Assembly (NCBI GenBank): GCA_020636255.1
Contig: JACJYE010000003.1
Location: 186,001-250,000 of the forward strand
DNA from: Lewinellaceae bacterium
GTDB taxonomy: Bacteria; Bacteroidota; Bacteroidia; Chitinophagales; Saprospiraceae
DNA length: 64,000 nt
Direction: 5' to 3'
The translations under genes were made by a program, and so were the position numbers. The notes under the pieces were generated by a model, which searched no databases, was not told the origin of the DNA, and saw nothing but the letters and a program-made list of their open reading frames with translations. Below are positions 43,423-51,978 of this stretch, piece after piece (positions within the stretch are counted from its first letter, which is position 1; each line of letters begins with the position of its first letter).

Positions 43423-44409
43423 GTGTTAGCGATATTCCGGACAAACCAGCTCATGGCGAGCATCCTGCTGGTCTTTTACATAGGGCTGGTGCGTATTTCG
43501 GTTTGGTTTATGCCTGAAAGTTGGGAGCCTTCGGGTTACGGGCCCTTTGCCGGTTGGGTGTATAATTGGATCGGCAGCAGTGGGCTGACACCGAACCTGG
43601 TAGCAATGGTATTGCTGCTGCTACAGGCAGCCTTCCTCAACTATATCATCAGTGAACACAGGCTGGCCGATGCTGTCAGCCTTTTCCCCGGCTTGTTTTA
43701 CATCCTCGTCAGCAGTATGCTGCCCGAGTTTTTGCATCTTTCTCCGGCTTTGATTGCCAATACTTTCCTGATCATCGTGATCAACGAAATATTCGCGGCT
43801 TATAAAAAGGTGGATTGTGCCGACCGGATCTATAACATCGGCTTTTGGACGGGAATTGCAGCCCTGTTCTATCCGGCCTATCTGGTTTTTCTTGTAGTAG
43901 GTTTTGCCGGGCTGAACATACTAAGGGCATTCAAACTGCAGGAACGCCTGATGGTGCTAACGGGCCTGCTGACGCCCTATCTGCTAATGGCAGCCTATGC
44001 CTTCTGGCAGGGAGAACTGATGGATTCCCTGCAGCGTCTGGCTGACGGGTTTGGGGTTCTTGATTTTTCCCCCACTCCTGGCTGGGCAGCGTATCGAAGC
44101 CTTGCCGTTTTCGGCATTCTTGCCCTGGTGGTGTTGTTCAGCTACCGATCCTATCAATTCAAGCAGGTCATTCAGGTACAGCGCAAGGTCAACATTTTTT
44201 ATTGGGTATTGCTGGCCTCTTCCCTGTCTTTGCTGATCCAGGCAGATATCCAAATAAGCCTGCTGCTCATCACCACGGTCCCCATAGGTGTGATGTTGTC
44301 CTTCAATTTCATCAAAATGCCGCCCCGAATGGCCGAGGTGATACACCTGCTTATCCTCGTCGGCGTGCTGGCCCTGCAATTCAAAGAATGGCTGGCGCCC
44401 GGTTTGTAG
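43423..44409 (+). CDS. DUF6427-like polytopic membrane protein
   Basis: 328 residues from a GTG. About eight to nine membrane spans, with VNEIF-type polar breaks (LIIVINEIFAAYKKVDCADRIYNIGFWTGIAALFYPAYLVFLVVGFAGLNILRAFKLQE) typical of a Bacteroidota-specific membrane family (DUF6427). It lies 85 bases before purQ in the same direction. Function unknown. A TATTTTTG element 80 bases upstream is a possible promoter. Confidence 0.7.
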   Translation: MLAIFRTNQLMASILLVFYIGLVRISVWFMPESWEPSGYGPFAGWVYNWIGSSGLTPNLVAMVLLLLQAAFLNYIISEHRLADAVSLFPGLFYILVSSMLPEFLHLSPALIANTFLIIVINEIFAAYKKVDCADRIYNIGFWTGIAALFYPAYLVFLVVGFAGLNILRAFKLQERLMVLTGLLTPYLLMAAYAFWQGELMDSLQRLADGFGVLDFSPTPGWAAYRSLAVFGILALVVLFSYRSYQFKQVIQVQRKVNIFYWVLLASSLSLLIQADIQISLLLITTVPIGVMLSFNFIKMPPRMAEVIHLLILVGVLALQFKEWLAPGL

Positions 44410-44434
44410 CCCTTGCCTTTTTGCAGGGAGTTAG

Positions 44435-44466
44435 TTGGCGGAAGCCTCTCTTTTTCTCTACCTTTG
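44435..44466 (+). promoter_or_regulatory. Promoter of purQ
   Basis: TTG (44435-44437), 21 bases, TACCTTTG (44459-44466), 28 bases before the ATG at 44495. It supports that ATG over the longer upstream reading. Confidence 0.6.
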
Positions 44467-44494
44467 CACCACTTTCCATACAGAGCCCATAGTT

Positions 44495-45199
44495 ATGAAA
44501 TTCGGAGTTGTCGTTTTCCCAGGGTCCCAATATGACGACGTCATTCACGTCCTTCGTGAAGCCCTGGCCCTGGAAGCCGTCAGGTTGTGGCATCAAGACA
44601 ACAGCCTGGACGGCTTTGGTGCGGGCGACTGCATCGTACTGCCCGGCGGTTTTTCCTATGGCGATTACCTGCGCGCTGGCGCACTGGCGCGCTTCTCCCC
44701 TATCCTGAACGCCGTGGCCGGCTTTGCGGCCCTGGGCGGCTATGTATGGGGTATCGGCAATGGATTTCAGGTACTTTGCGAAGCAGGGCTGCTTCCTGGC
44801 GCACTGGCCGTCAACCTCAACCATCAATTCATTAGCCGTAGTGTATACCTGCGCACCGAGACCAACAATTCGCCCATTACGTCCAACATCATGCCAGGGC
44901 GTGTGCTGACGCTCCCTATAGCACATGGCGCCGGCCGCTATTATGCCGATGCCCCTACCCTGAACCGTCTGGAAAATAACGGACAGGTGCTTTTCCGCTA
45001 CGCCACCGAAAATGGTGAGATCACTGATGCCGCCAACCCCAACGGCGCACTGAACAACATAGCAGGCATCTGTAATGAAAAACGCAACATATTCGGCATG
45101 ATGCCCCACCCCGAACGGGCCGCCGAAAGAGCTCTCGGCAACACCCACGGCCTGCTCCTCTTCGAGTCGCTGCTCGCTACGGCCAAAGTGGCCGTTTGA
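44495..45199 (+). CDS. purQ: Phosphoribosylformylglycinamidine synthase glutaminase subunit PurQ, catalytic Cys replaced by Gly
   Basis: 234 residues. PurQ splits glutamine and channels ammonia to PurL in purine synthesis. It has the class I amidotransferase layout: FGVVVFPGSQYDDV, LPGGFSYGDYLRAGA, the nucleophile loop, and MMPHPERA with His205 and Glu207 of the triad. The nucleophile loop reads GIGNGFQVLCEAGLLPGA, where the family has GxCNGFQ: residue 88 is Gly (codon GGC at 44756-44758). The rest of the loop is intact, so the change could be real or a one-base sequence error (TGC to GGC). If real, the protein should not hydrolyse glutamine. No other pur gene adjoins. Confidence 0.9.
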   Translation: MKFGVVVFPGSQYDDVIHVLREALALEAVRLWHQDNSLDGFGAGDCIVLPGGFSYGDYLRAGALARFSPILNAVAGFAALGGYVWGIGNGFQVLCEAGLLPGALAVNLNHQFISRSVYLRTETNNSPITSNIMPGRVLTLPIAHGAGRYYADAPTLNRLENNGQVLFRYATENGEITDAANPNGALNNIAGICNEKRNIFGMMPHPERAAERALGNTHGLLLFESLLATAKVAV

Positions 45200-45359
45200 A
45201 TGCGGATGGCTGAATGTAGCCCACCTTGGGCTTTAGAGCTTCCATGGTGACTGGGAGATGGGGGGACTGGGAGATGGGGTGATGACAAGTTGGCCTTAAG
45301 ATATTGTTAATCTTTTATTATTGTCCGTCTGCCGGCTGAAAGGGGAAGGAGGAATGCCT

Positions 45360-45367
45360 TATTTTTG
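45360..45367 (+). promoter_or_regulatory. -7 element of the small DsbD-N gene
   Basis: TATTTTTG, 22 bases before the ATG at 45390; it marks that ATG as start rather than an upstream one. Confidence 0.45.
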
Positions 45368-45389
45368 GGGCGTTAAAATTGGAACATCG

Positions 45390-45842
45390 ATGAAAAACAC
45401 GCTTTTGTGCTCGCTATTGAGCCTTTACGCTCTGGCCCTGGCCGCCCAGCCCACAGAAAATCCGGTACAGTGGACATTTGTTGCGGACGTAGCCAGTGAA
45501 GGTGAAGCTGAGCTAACCTTTAAAGCCGCTATAAGCCCGGGCTGGTATCTCTACGCTCAGTTCATTGGGGACGAGGGGCCCATTCCTACTTCCATTGTAT
45601 TCGAAGATGCCGAAGGCATGGAGCTGCTCGGGCCGGCCGTTGAGGAAGGGCACAAAGTGGAAGGCATGGATGATCTCTTTGGTATTTACATCACCAAATT
45701 CAAGGACGAGGCTGTTTTCCGGCAGCGGATAAAACGATCAAAAGAACTGAAGGCCATCAGCGGTTACATCGAGTTTATGGTATGTGACGACGAGAAGTGT
45801 CTGCCCCCCAGCAAGCTGGAGTTTAATTTCTTTTTTGAATAG
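45390..45842 (+). CDS. Periplasmic stand-alone DsbD N-terminal (alpha) domain protein
   Basis: 150 residues. A signal peptide (MKNTLLCSLLSLYALALAAQ) is followed by one DsbD alpha-type domain: VQWTFVADVASEGEAELTFKAAISPGWYLYAQ, GPIPTSIVF, and FMVCDDEKCLPPSKLEF with the redox-active Cys pair. The domain in DsbD passes electrons to periplasmic partners. A free copy next to a DsbD that itself has two such domains suggests an added periplasmic electron carrier, which is inference. Confidence 0.82.
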   Translation: MKNTLLCSLLSLYALALAAQPTENPVQWTFVADVASEGEAELTFKAAISPGWYLYAQFIGDEGPIPTSIVFEDAEGMELLGPAVEEGHKVEGMDDLFGIYITKFKDEAVFRQRIKRSKELKAISGYIEFMVCDDEKCLPPSKLEFNFFFE

Positions 45843-46040
45843 CGCTGCCTGTCTGATCAGCGGTTGTGACCATCGTTACAGAACTAGTTTTGAAAGGCCA
45901 CGTCCTTTGTACCTGAAATGCCTTTTCAGCAGAAGCCGGCGCCGGCGCGAAATGATGCGCCTGAAGGCACCGGGGCCAGATTACCCTGAAATGCTGCAAC
46001 CAACAAGCGCGGCAATTCGTTTGTAAAACTGCAAAGTGTA

Positions 46041-48656
46041 ATGGTTATGAGATACAGTTTTTTACTCGTTTTTTCCCTTACGGTATTCAGCCTATTCGGA
46101 CAAATGGCCAATCCGGCCCACTGGTCTTTCACTTCCAAGCAGGTGAGCGATACGGAGTTCGACCTCATCTTTAAGGCCAAGATCGACGAAGGCTGGAAGA
46201 CGTATTCCCCATACCAGAAATACGGTGATGACGTGATCGCCCCTACTCCTACCGGTTTCTATTTCGACGAAGGTGATCATTTTGCGACGCAAGGTGACAT
46301 CACCGAATCCGGTAACCGTCATGAAGCCAGGGAGCCCCTGTTCGACAATATCGTGGTGGCCTATTTCAAGAAGAGCGCCACGTTCACGCAACGGGTCAAG
46401 TTAAAGGACGCCAGCAAACCTATTACCGGGTATCTGGAGTTCATGGCCTGCAACGAAGAGATGTGCCTGCCGCCGGCCAGCGTGGATTTCAGCTTCCTGC
46501 TATCGCCGGCGCCCAAAACCAGTGACAGCAAAGCCGCTCCGGCCACCGACCCCCAGATCGCCAAAACGGTAGAAGAGAACCTCGAGAAACCCGCACAGGT
46601 TTTCACTGAAGTGGAAGGTATCGAACTGCAGGAGGCGATCGCACAGCAGGGCGATAAGATGGCCAAGCCCGTCAACTGGTCTTTTGAAAGCAAAAAAACG
46701 GGTGATCAGGAATACGAGCTGCTGTTCACGGCCAAGCTGAACGAAGGCTGGACCATCTACTCTCAGCATACCGACCCCGATGACGGGCCCATTCCTACGG
46801 AATTCATCTTCGAACCCGGCGCCCATTTTGAAACCGTTGGCGAAGCGGCTGAGGAAGGCAAGAAAAAGTCGGGGCCCGACCCCTTCTTCGGCGGAGCTAT
46901 CGTCGTCAAATTCGTAGAAGGGACGATAACCTTCACCCAAAAGGTAAGGGCCAACGACCCCAGTGTACCGATCAAAGGTTACGTCACCTATATGGCCTGT
47001 AACGATTCGGAATGCCTGCCGCCCACAGACGTCGATTTTGTGTTTAACCTGGAAAATGGCACGGCCGGCCTTGCGGCCATCGACCCCGGCAGCGGCCTGC
47101 CGCTCATCGACCAGTCTGTCGCCACCATAAAGTCAACCTATGTAGAACCTTTGGGCAACTGCGGTACGGAAAGCGTAGTACGGAATTCCAGCCTGCTGTG
47201 GACCTTCATACTGGGTTTCGCCGGCGGCCTGCTGGCCTTGCTCACGCCCTGTGTATTCCCTATGATCCCGCTGACGGTGAGCTTTTTCACCAAGAGCAGC
47301 AGAGACCGCAAAACGGGCCTGCGCAATGCCCTGCTCTACGGGCTGTCCATCATCGTGATCTACGTATCTATCGGGCTGCTCATCACCGGCGTTTTCGGGG
47401 CTACGGCGCTCAACCAGCTTTCGACGAACTGGATAGCGAATACGTTGTTCTTTGTCATATTCCTGTTCTTCGCCTTTTCATTTTTCGGGTATTACGAGAT
47501 CACGTTGCCCAGTTCATGGGCCAACAAAAGTGATGCCATGGCCGACAAGGGCGGCCTGCTCGGCATTTTCTTCATGGCCTTTACGCTGGCGCTGGTATCC
47601 TTTTCCTGTACCGGCCCGATCATCGGTTCTGCCCTGGTACAAAGCGCAACGGACAAGATGGGCCCCTTTGTCGTTATGCTGGGGTTCTCTACGGCGCTGG
47701 CCTTGCCCTTCGCCCTTTTCGCAGCCTTCCCCGGCTGGCTCAACAGCCTGCCGAAGTCGGGCGGCTGGATGAACTCGGTCAAGGTCGTACTCGGTTTCCT
47801 GGAGCTGGCGCTGGCCCTGAAGTTCCTTTCGGTAGCCGATATGACGATGCACTGGAACATCCTGCCGTACGAAGTCTTTATGGGCGCCTGGGTGGCCATC
47901 TTCGCCGCCATGGCCGCCTACCTCTTTGGCATTATCCGTTTCCCGCATGACGGCCCGGCCAAAAAGCTGCCGGTGGCACGCCTGGCCTTTGCCCTGTTAT
48001 CTCTGGGGCTGGCCATTTACCTCGTAACCGGCTTCAGCTTCAACGACCGCACGCAAACGTACAACTCTCTCAAACTGATGAGCGGGCTTGCACCGCCTGC
48101 CCACTACAACATCTTCCTCCCTGAGCCGGAGGTCGACCCTGCTATTAAGGCCCGTTATCCATCCTTCACCAAATGCGCCAACAACCTGGACTGCTTCAAG
48201 GATTACCAGGAGGGTGTCGCTTATGCCCGCGAGGCCAAAAAGCCTGTGCTGCTTGACTTTACGGGGTATGGTTGTGTAAACTGCCGCAAAACGGAAGAGC
48301 ACATCTGGATCGTGGACAAAGTGTGGAAGAAGATCGCACAAGACTACGTTCTGGTTTCCCTCTACGTCGACGACCGCAAGCCGCTGGAAGAGACGCTGCT
48401 CTCGGCGCCACGGCAGGAGAAGCTGCGCAACGTGGGCAACAAATGGGCTGATTTCCAGATCGTCAATTTCGAGCAGAACTCACAGCCCCTTTATGTGCTG
48501 ATGTCGCCCGACGAACGCGTGCTCGCTGCGCCGCGCGGCTTCAAGGAAGGTGTAAACGACTATGCCGATTTTCTCAGCTGCGGCCTTGAGGCCTACCGGC
48601 AACTCCCGGAAACAGAGGGCCAGCAGGGAGTGGGGCAGCTGGGTTCCAACGAGTGA
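46041..48656 (+). CDS. DsbD-like thiol:disulfide interchange protein with two alpha domains
   Basis: 871 residues. After a signal peptide come two tandem alpha domains (about 25-150, with MACNEEMCLPP; about 220-340, with MACNDSECLPP). The membrane domain of eight spans has Cys in LALLTPCVFPMIPLTVSFF and FSCTGPIIGS. The C-terminal thioredoxin domain has GYGCVNCRKTEEHIW. It moves electrons from cytoplasmic thioredoxin to the periplasm to reduce disulfides. The usual DsbD has one alpha domain. It lies 198 bases after the stand-alone alpha-domain gene. A start at 46047 (MRYSF) is equally possible. Confidence 0.93.
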   Translation: MVMRYSFLLVFSLTVFSLFGQMANPAHWSFTSKQVSDTEFDLIFKAKIDEGWKTYSPYQKYGDDVIAPTPTGFYFDEGDHFATQGDITESGNRHEAREPLFDNIVVAYFKKSATFTQRVKLKDASKPITGYLEFMACNEEMCLPPASVDFSFLLSPAPKTSDSKAAPATDPQIAKTVEENLEKPAQVFTEVEGIELQEAIAQQGDKMAKPVNWSFESKKTGDQEYELLFTAKLNEGWTIYSQHTDPDDGPIPTEFIFEPGAHFETVGEAAEEGKKKSGPDPFFGGAIVVKFVEGTITFTQKVRANDPSVPIKGYVTYMACNDSECLPPTDVDFVFNLENGTAGLAAIDPGSGLPLIDQSVATIKSTYVEPLGNCGTESVVRNSSLLWTFILGFAGGLLALLTPCVFPMIPLTVSFFTKSSRDRKTGLRNALLYGLSIIVIYVSIGLLITGVFGATALNQLSTNWIANTLFFVIFLFFAFSFFGYYEITLPSSWANKSDAMADKGGLLGIFFMAFTLALVSFSCTGPIIGSALVQSATDKMGPFVVMLGFSTALALPFALFAAFPGWLNSLPKSGGWMNSVKVVLGFLELALALKFLSVADMTMHWNILPYEVFMGAWVAIFAAMAAYLFGIIRFPHDGPAKKLPVARLAFALLSLGLAIYLVTGFSFNDRTQTYNSLKLMSGLAPPAHYNIFLPEPEVDPAIKARYPSFTKCANNLDCFKDYQEGVAYAREAKKPVLLDFTGYGCVNCRKTEEHIWIVDKVWKKIAQDYVLVSLYVDDRKPLEETLLSAPRQEKLRNVGNKWADFQIVNFEQNSQPLYVLMSPDERVLAAPRGFKEGVNDYADFLSCGLEAYRQLPETEGQQGVGQLGSNE

Positions 48657-48682
48657 TAGGGTAAACAGAGGTGGATAACACC

Positions 48683-49165
48683 TCACTCCATTTCCAGGAG
48701 CAGGTAGTTCTTTTCGACAGCCTCGCCTTGCCTGACGTTGATGCTTTTGATGCGGCCGTCACCCGGGCATTTGAGTACATTTTCCATTTTCATCGCTTCC
48801 AGGATGACCAGGGAGTCGCCTTTTTTCACTTCCTGGCCCGCTTCGACAGCGATGCTCAGCACCATGCCGGGCATGGGAGCGCGGATCTCTTTGACCGCTT
48901 CCTTTGATACGGCTGCCAGCCCGAGGCGTTGTACCAGTTGGTCGTATTCGTCTTCCAGCTGCACCTTGTAGGCGCCCCCATTCACCTTAATGGTAAAAGT
49001 TTTAGTATCGAAGTCCATCTCGATCACCTCCACCCGGAACGATTGATGGCCGCTGAGGATGTGGTAATGCCCATCCTTAACCATCACCAGGTCGAGATCG
49101 GGTAACACGCCCTCGAAAGTGTATTCAGCATTGGCCGTCGCCTTAAAGGATCGCTGTTGTGTCAT
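48683..49165 (-). CDS. Biotin carboxyl carrier-type protein
   Basis: 160 residues. The C-terminal biotinyl domain has the modified-lysine motif EAMKMEN (Lys126) and PMPGMVLSIAVEAGQEVKKGD. The N-terminal half resembles the linker region of acyl-CoA carboxylase or decarboxylase carrier subunits. It is probably the biotin carrier of a propionyl-CoA-type carboxylase whose other subunits are elsewhere. It starts four bases after the AtpI-like gene, as the last gene of that operon, and ends convergently with the dsbD-like gene. Confidence 0.88.
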   Translation of the reverse strand: MTQQRSFKATANAEYTFEGVLPDLDLVMVKDGHYHILSGHQSFRVEVIEMDFDTKTFTIKVNGGAYKVQLEDEYDQLVQRLGLAAVSKEAVKEIRAPMPGMVLSIAVEAGQEVKKGDSLVILEAMKMENVLKCPGDGRIKSINVRQGEAVEKNYLLLEME

Positions 49166-49169
49166 TGGA

Positions 49170-49553
49170 TCAGGATTTCATACGCCCGAGCTTCATCATG
49201 AAGTAGGTTTCGAAGATAGTATAAATCAGGTAAATGCTGAAAAAGGGGATGATAAAGAGTTTATCGGTGGGTTTTGCCAGGCTGCTGTAGCCAAAGATGG
49301 CGACGATGGCGAGAAACATCTTACCCACAGTAAATCCGAGGACGGCATTGGTAAAGTCGTTCTTATTGTCACTATGGGCAGCGCTGCGCCCGGCAAAGAA
49401 CATGGCCACACTCAGGGCGAAAAAAGCGGCGAGGCTGGCCCACGACAGCAGGCTGTATGCCTGAAACCGGGGAAGGCGGCCCAGCAAAAAGATCAGAAGG
49501 GCAGTGCCAAGGGACAGCAGGCCAAGCTGCGTAAAGAAAGATCGTTGGCTCAT
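49170..49553 (-). CDS. AtpI-like membrane protein
   Basis: 127 residues with four membrane helices (about 6-24, 34-52, 68-92, 98-118). It overlaps atpZ by ATGA. In Bacteroidota a small four-span protein like this often lies between atpZ and the ATP synthase F0 genes. Here it is followed by a biotin carrier gene instead. Function inferred from position only. Confidence 0.65.
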   Translation of the reverse strand: MSQRSFFTQLGLLSLGTALLIFLLGRLPRFQAYSLLSWASLAAFFALSVAMFFAGRSAAHSDNKNDFTNAVLGFTVGKMFLAIVAIFGYSSLAKPTDKLFIIPFFSIYLIYTIFETYFMMKLGRMKS

Positions 49554-49819
49554 GGTTTATTGCCGGTGAAGAGGTCCTTTAAAGTGATGTAAAGTGCGGC
49601 GGAGATAGACAGCAGGGCCAGGACAACGGTGAGATAGGGGCGCTCGGTTTGGAAATAGGCATCCAGCTTTTTCCCTATGAGCGTCCCTACCAGGATGATG
49701 ATCCCCATCTGGAAGGCCATACCCGAATATTTGAGGTAGGCGTCCCTGCGGGAGCGGGCCTTTTCGGCCTCGGGCTGCTGATCATCCTTATGCTCCGGCC
49801 GATTTTTCTGCTGTGGCAA
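49550..49819 (-). CDS. AtpZ/AtpI family F0F1-ATPase accessory protein
   Basis: 89 residues from a TTG start at 49819, since no ATG lies near the right position. A charged N-terminus (RPEHKDDQQPEAEKARSRRDAYLKYSG) is followed by MAFQMGIIILVGTLIGKKLDAYF and a second helix (YLTVVLALLSISAALYITLKDLF): the two-span AtpZ pattern, with magnesium/calcium transport suggested for some relatives. It overlaps the bactofilin gene by 32 bases. No ATP synthase subunit gene is in the window. Confidence 0.75.
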   Translation of the reverse strand: MPQQKNRPEHKDDQQPEAEKARSRRDAYLKYSGMAFQMGIIILVGTLIGKKLDAYFQTERPYLTVVLALLSISAALYITLKDLFTGNKP

Positions 49820-50282
49820 TATTTTGTCCTTCTTTTTCTTCTTTTTTAACCGTATTCATGCTGCCGGAAACGTTCGCCCCGGCCGGCTTGCGTTGTTGGG
49901 CGCTCCCCATCGAACAGGTGACGTTGAAGGTTGCGCCGGATTGTACGATCAGCTTATCGGTCGTAACTTCACCGCTGATCTTGGCCGTCTCCCGGATATT
50001 GAGCAGCTCTGATACTTCCAGGGTTCCTTCAAATTTGCCTTCGATAACGGCGTTCTGGCAGCGGATATGGCCTTCCACAAAACCGGTAGGGCCTATGATC
50101 ACCTTGGCATCGCAGAACAGCTTCCCTTTGATAGCGCCATCGATGCGGATGTCACTCTCCGATTTCACTGTCCCCTCGATCGTTGTCCCCTGGACGAGGC
50201 TGTTCAGCGAATGCGTGGAAGAAGCAATCACCCCACCATTTTTTCCCTTGCTCGTCTCCTTCTTGTTGTTACCTCCAAACAT
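49788..50282 (-). CDS. Bactofilin (polymer-forming cytoskeletal protein)
   Basis: 164 residues from the ATG at 50282 (MFGGNNKKETSKGKN). A single bactofilin beta-helix: NSLVQGTTIEGTVKSESDIRIDGAIKGKLFCDAKVIIGPTGFVEGHIRCQNAVIEGKFEGTLEVSELLNIRETAKISGEVTTDKLIVQ, then a low-complexity tail. Bactofilins polymerise into filaments linked to cell shape or envelope assembly. It is the first gene of the bactofilin-atpZ-atpI-biotin carrier operon. An in-frame extension to 50519 has no signal or family likeness. Confidence 0.9.
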   Translation of the reverse strand: MFGGNNKKETSKGKNGGVIASSTHSLNSLVQGTTIEGTVKSESDIRIDGAIKGKLFCDAKVIIGPTGFVEGHIRCQNAVIEGKFEGTLEVSELLNIRETAKISGEVTTDKLIVQSGATFNVTCSMGSAQQRKPAGANVSGSMNTVKKEEKEGQNIATAEKSAGA

Positions 50283-50469
50283 GTTTCTGGTTTTTAATTG
50301 GTGAATGGAATGTTGAATTTGGGATTCCCCGGCATTAGCCTTGTGCATATTGCCAGCATTGCCCGCGTAAGCGGACGCTGTTCGGTAGCTTACAACTGAG
50401 GGGTTCAGCAGAACGAAGATAGGGCTTTTAAATACTTCCTGAAAGAAGTAAGGCAAAAAAGGCTTAACT

Positions 50470-50510
50470 ACTTCCAGCCCTGTGGGAAAACTCCTCACAG
50501 GGCTGGAAGT
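50470..50510 (-). terminator. Hairpin terminator after the PorP/SprF gene
   Basis: A perfect 15-bp stem (50470-50484 with 50496-50510) and an 11-base loop, followed about nine bases later on the minus strand by six T. It separates the PorP/SprF gene from bactofilin. Confidence 0.6.
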
Positions 50511-50530
50511 ATAGCTCAACGGAAGGGGTA

Positions 50531-51583
50531 TTAGAAATTGGGGCAGTAGACGCCGCGGCGCTCCAGGCCACAGATCTTGTAAGCCAGGGCGAACTCAAAG
50601 CCGCCGTTGGAATTACTGGCCGTGCGCAAAGGAGAAACGTTGATATCGTAGCTGAAGCCGAGGCTGAAGTTTTCGTAGTCGAAACGGGTCGACAGGATCG
50701 CGGCGTCGTTCAGAACGCCGGTTTCGATCTTGTTGGAAATACGCGTCCACAAACCGAACTGGAAGGCCTGGTACGATTGACGGCTCCCCAGCAGGAACTT
50801 GAAGCTGGTACCTGCGTTGACCTGGAAAGACGGCCCCTGGCTCATCACGATGACGCCGGGCACGATGCCGAAGCGGTCGCCCATCATAAATTCGCCGCCG
50901 CCATGGAAGGTGAAGCGGCTGTAGAGCAGGTCTTCGTCGTTGCTGTTGAACGACTGGTTGGAGCGGTTCAGGTGGTGGAACGAGCCACCGAGGTAGAGGC
51001 TGTTGTTCTCGTCGAACACCATAAACCACAGCAGGCCGGCAGCAAGGTCGGCGAAGATGAAGTTATCGCGGTCGAAAACGCCTTCCTCGCCGGTAGGCAG
51101 GTCGGGGTTGTATCCGCCTTCTCCATCGTGCTGCAGGCCCCAGCGCAGCTTCAGGAAGTCGATGCTGCGTTGCGCCACACCAGCTTCGGCGCCCACCACC
51201 AGGTAGTTGGCCTGGTCGCGGTAGCCGCCCATACGTTTGCTGTAGGAAGCCGAGAGTTTGCCCGTCAGGGTCGAGAAGTTCGCCTCGCCGGCGCGGTCGC
51301 CCCAGAAGGTGCCGCCCACTCCGAAATAATCATAACGACCAACGGGAATACGCTGGTCGTAGGATACGGAGTAGGTGTTGTAAGCATTAGACCGCAACAC
51401 GCTGGCCCACTGGTTGCGGTAGTTAGCCACCAGTCGGATGTTACAGTTCATCACCCCCGTCATAGCCGGGTTGAGGTTGAGGGGAGACAGGTAAAACTGA
51501 GAAAAATGGATATCCTGCGCGTTCAGAGAGAAAACGCCAAGCACCATCAGGCAGCTAATGAGTATCGGCTTCAAATTTTTCAT
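50531..51583 (-). CDS. PorP/SprF family T9SS outer-membrane protein
   Basis: 350 residues from the ATG at 51583 (signal peptide MKNLKPILISCLMVLGVFSLNAQ). The mature start DIHFSQFYLSPLNLNPAMTGVMNCNIRLVANYRNQWASV is diagnostic for PorP/SprF. About 14 beta strands follow. Members anchor or help to secrete type B T9SS cargo such as SprB-like adhesins at the outer membrane; in many genomes each lies beside its cargo gene, but here no large cargo gene adjoins. Confidence 0.92.
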   Translation of the reverse strand: MKNLKPILISCLMVLGVFSLNAQDIHFSQFYLSPLNLNPAMTGVMNCNIRLVANYRNQWASVLRSNAYNTYSVSYDQRIPVGRYDYFGVGGTFWGDRAGEANFSTLTGKLSASYSKRMGGYRDQANYLVVGAEAGVAQRSIDFLKLRWGLQHDGEGGYNPDLPTGEEGVFDRDNFIFADLAAGLLWFMVFDENNSLYLGGSFHHLNRSNQSFNSNDEDLLYSRFTFHGGGEFMMGDRFGIVPGVIVMSQGPSFQVNAGTSFKFLLGSRQSYQAFQFGLWTRISNKIETGVLNDAAILSTRFDYENFSLGFSYDINVSPLRTASNSNGGFEFALAYKICGLERRGVYCPNF

Positions 51584-51978
51584 GCAAGTGGGTATTTGTA
51601 TAACTACTTCCAAATCAGTTTTTAGTTATGGATATCGTTGGTAATCGCTTTGGTAAAGGGCAATTTCGCGGGAGATGGGATAGCACCGAATTTTTACGGG
51701 AAGCTCAGGTGCTTTGGGCATATTATAAGACGCCTGCCTTCCCTTCCTCCAAACACACCGCATCAAACAGACCACAATAATAACGAATGTTCTTAAAAGT
51801 TGGCGAAAATTTTCTGTTAAATGACGTCAAACGAGTGGTTTCATGGCTTCATGGTTTTACGGTTCCACGGTTGGGAGTATCCCGGCTATTCAACCATGTG
51901 ACAATGAGGCCATGAATGTACCGCTGCATGAACGTTAGGGCGGGTGGGAATATTATGGGCATAGGGCATGACGTGGCC
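51584..51978. other. 395-base gap without a gene
   Basis: It contains low-complexity words (catggcttcatggttttacg, ccacggttg) and no supported gene, terminator or promoter. Confidence 0.4.

Noticed and set aside
45240..45290. Direct repeat of gactgggagatgggg before the DsbD-N gene
   Set aside because: Short low-complexity purine repeat with no structure or second location.
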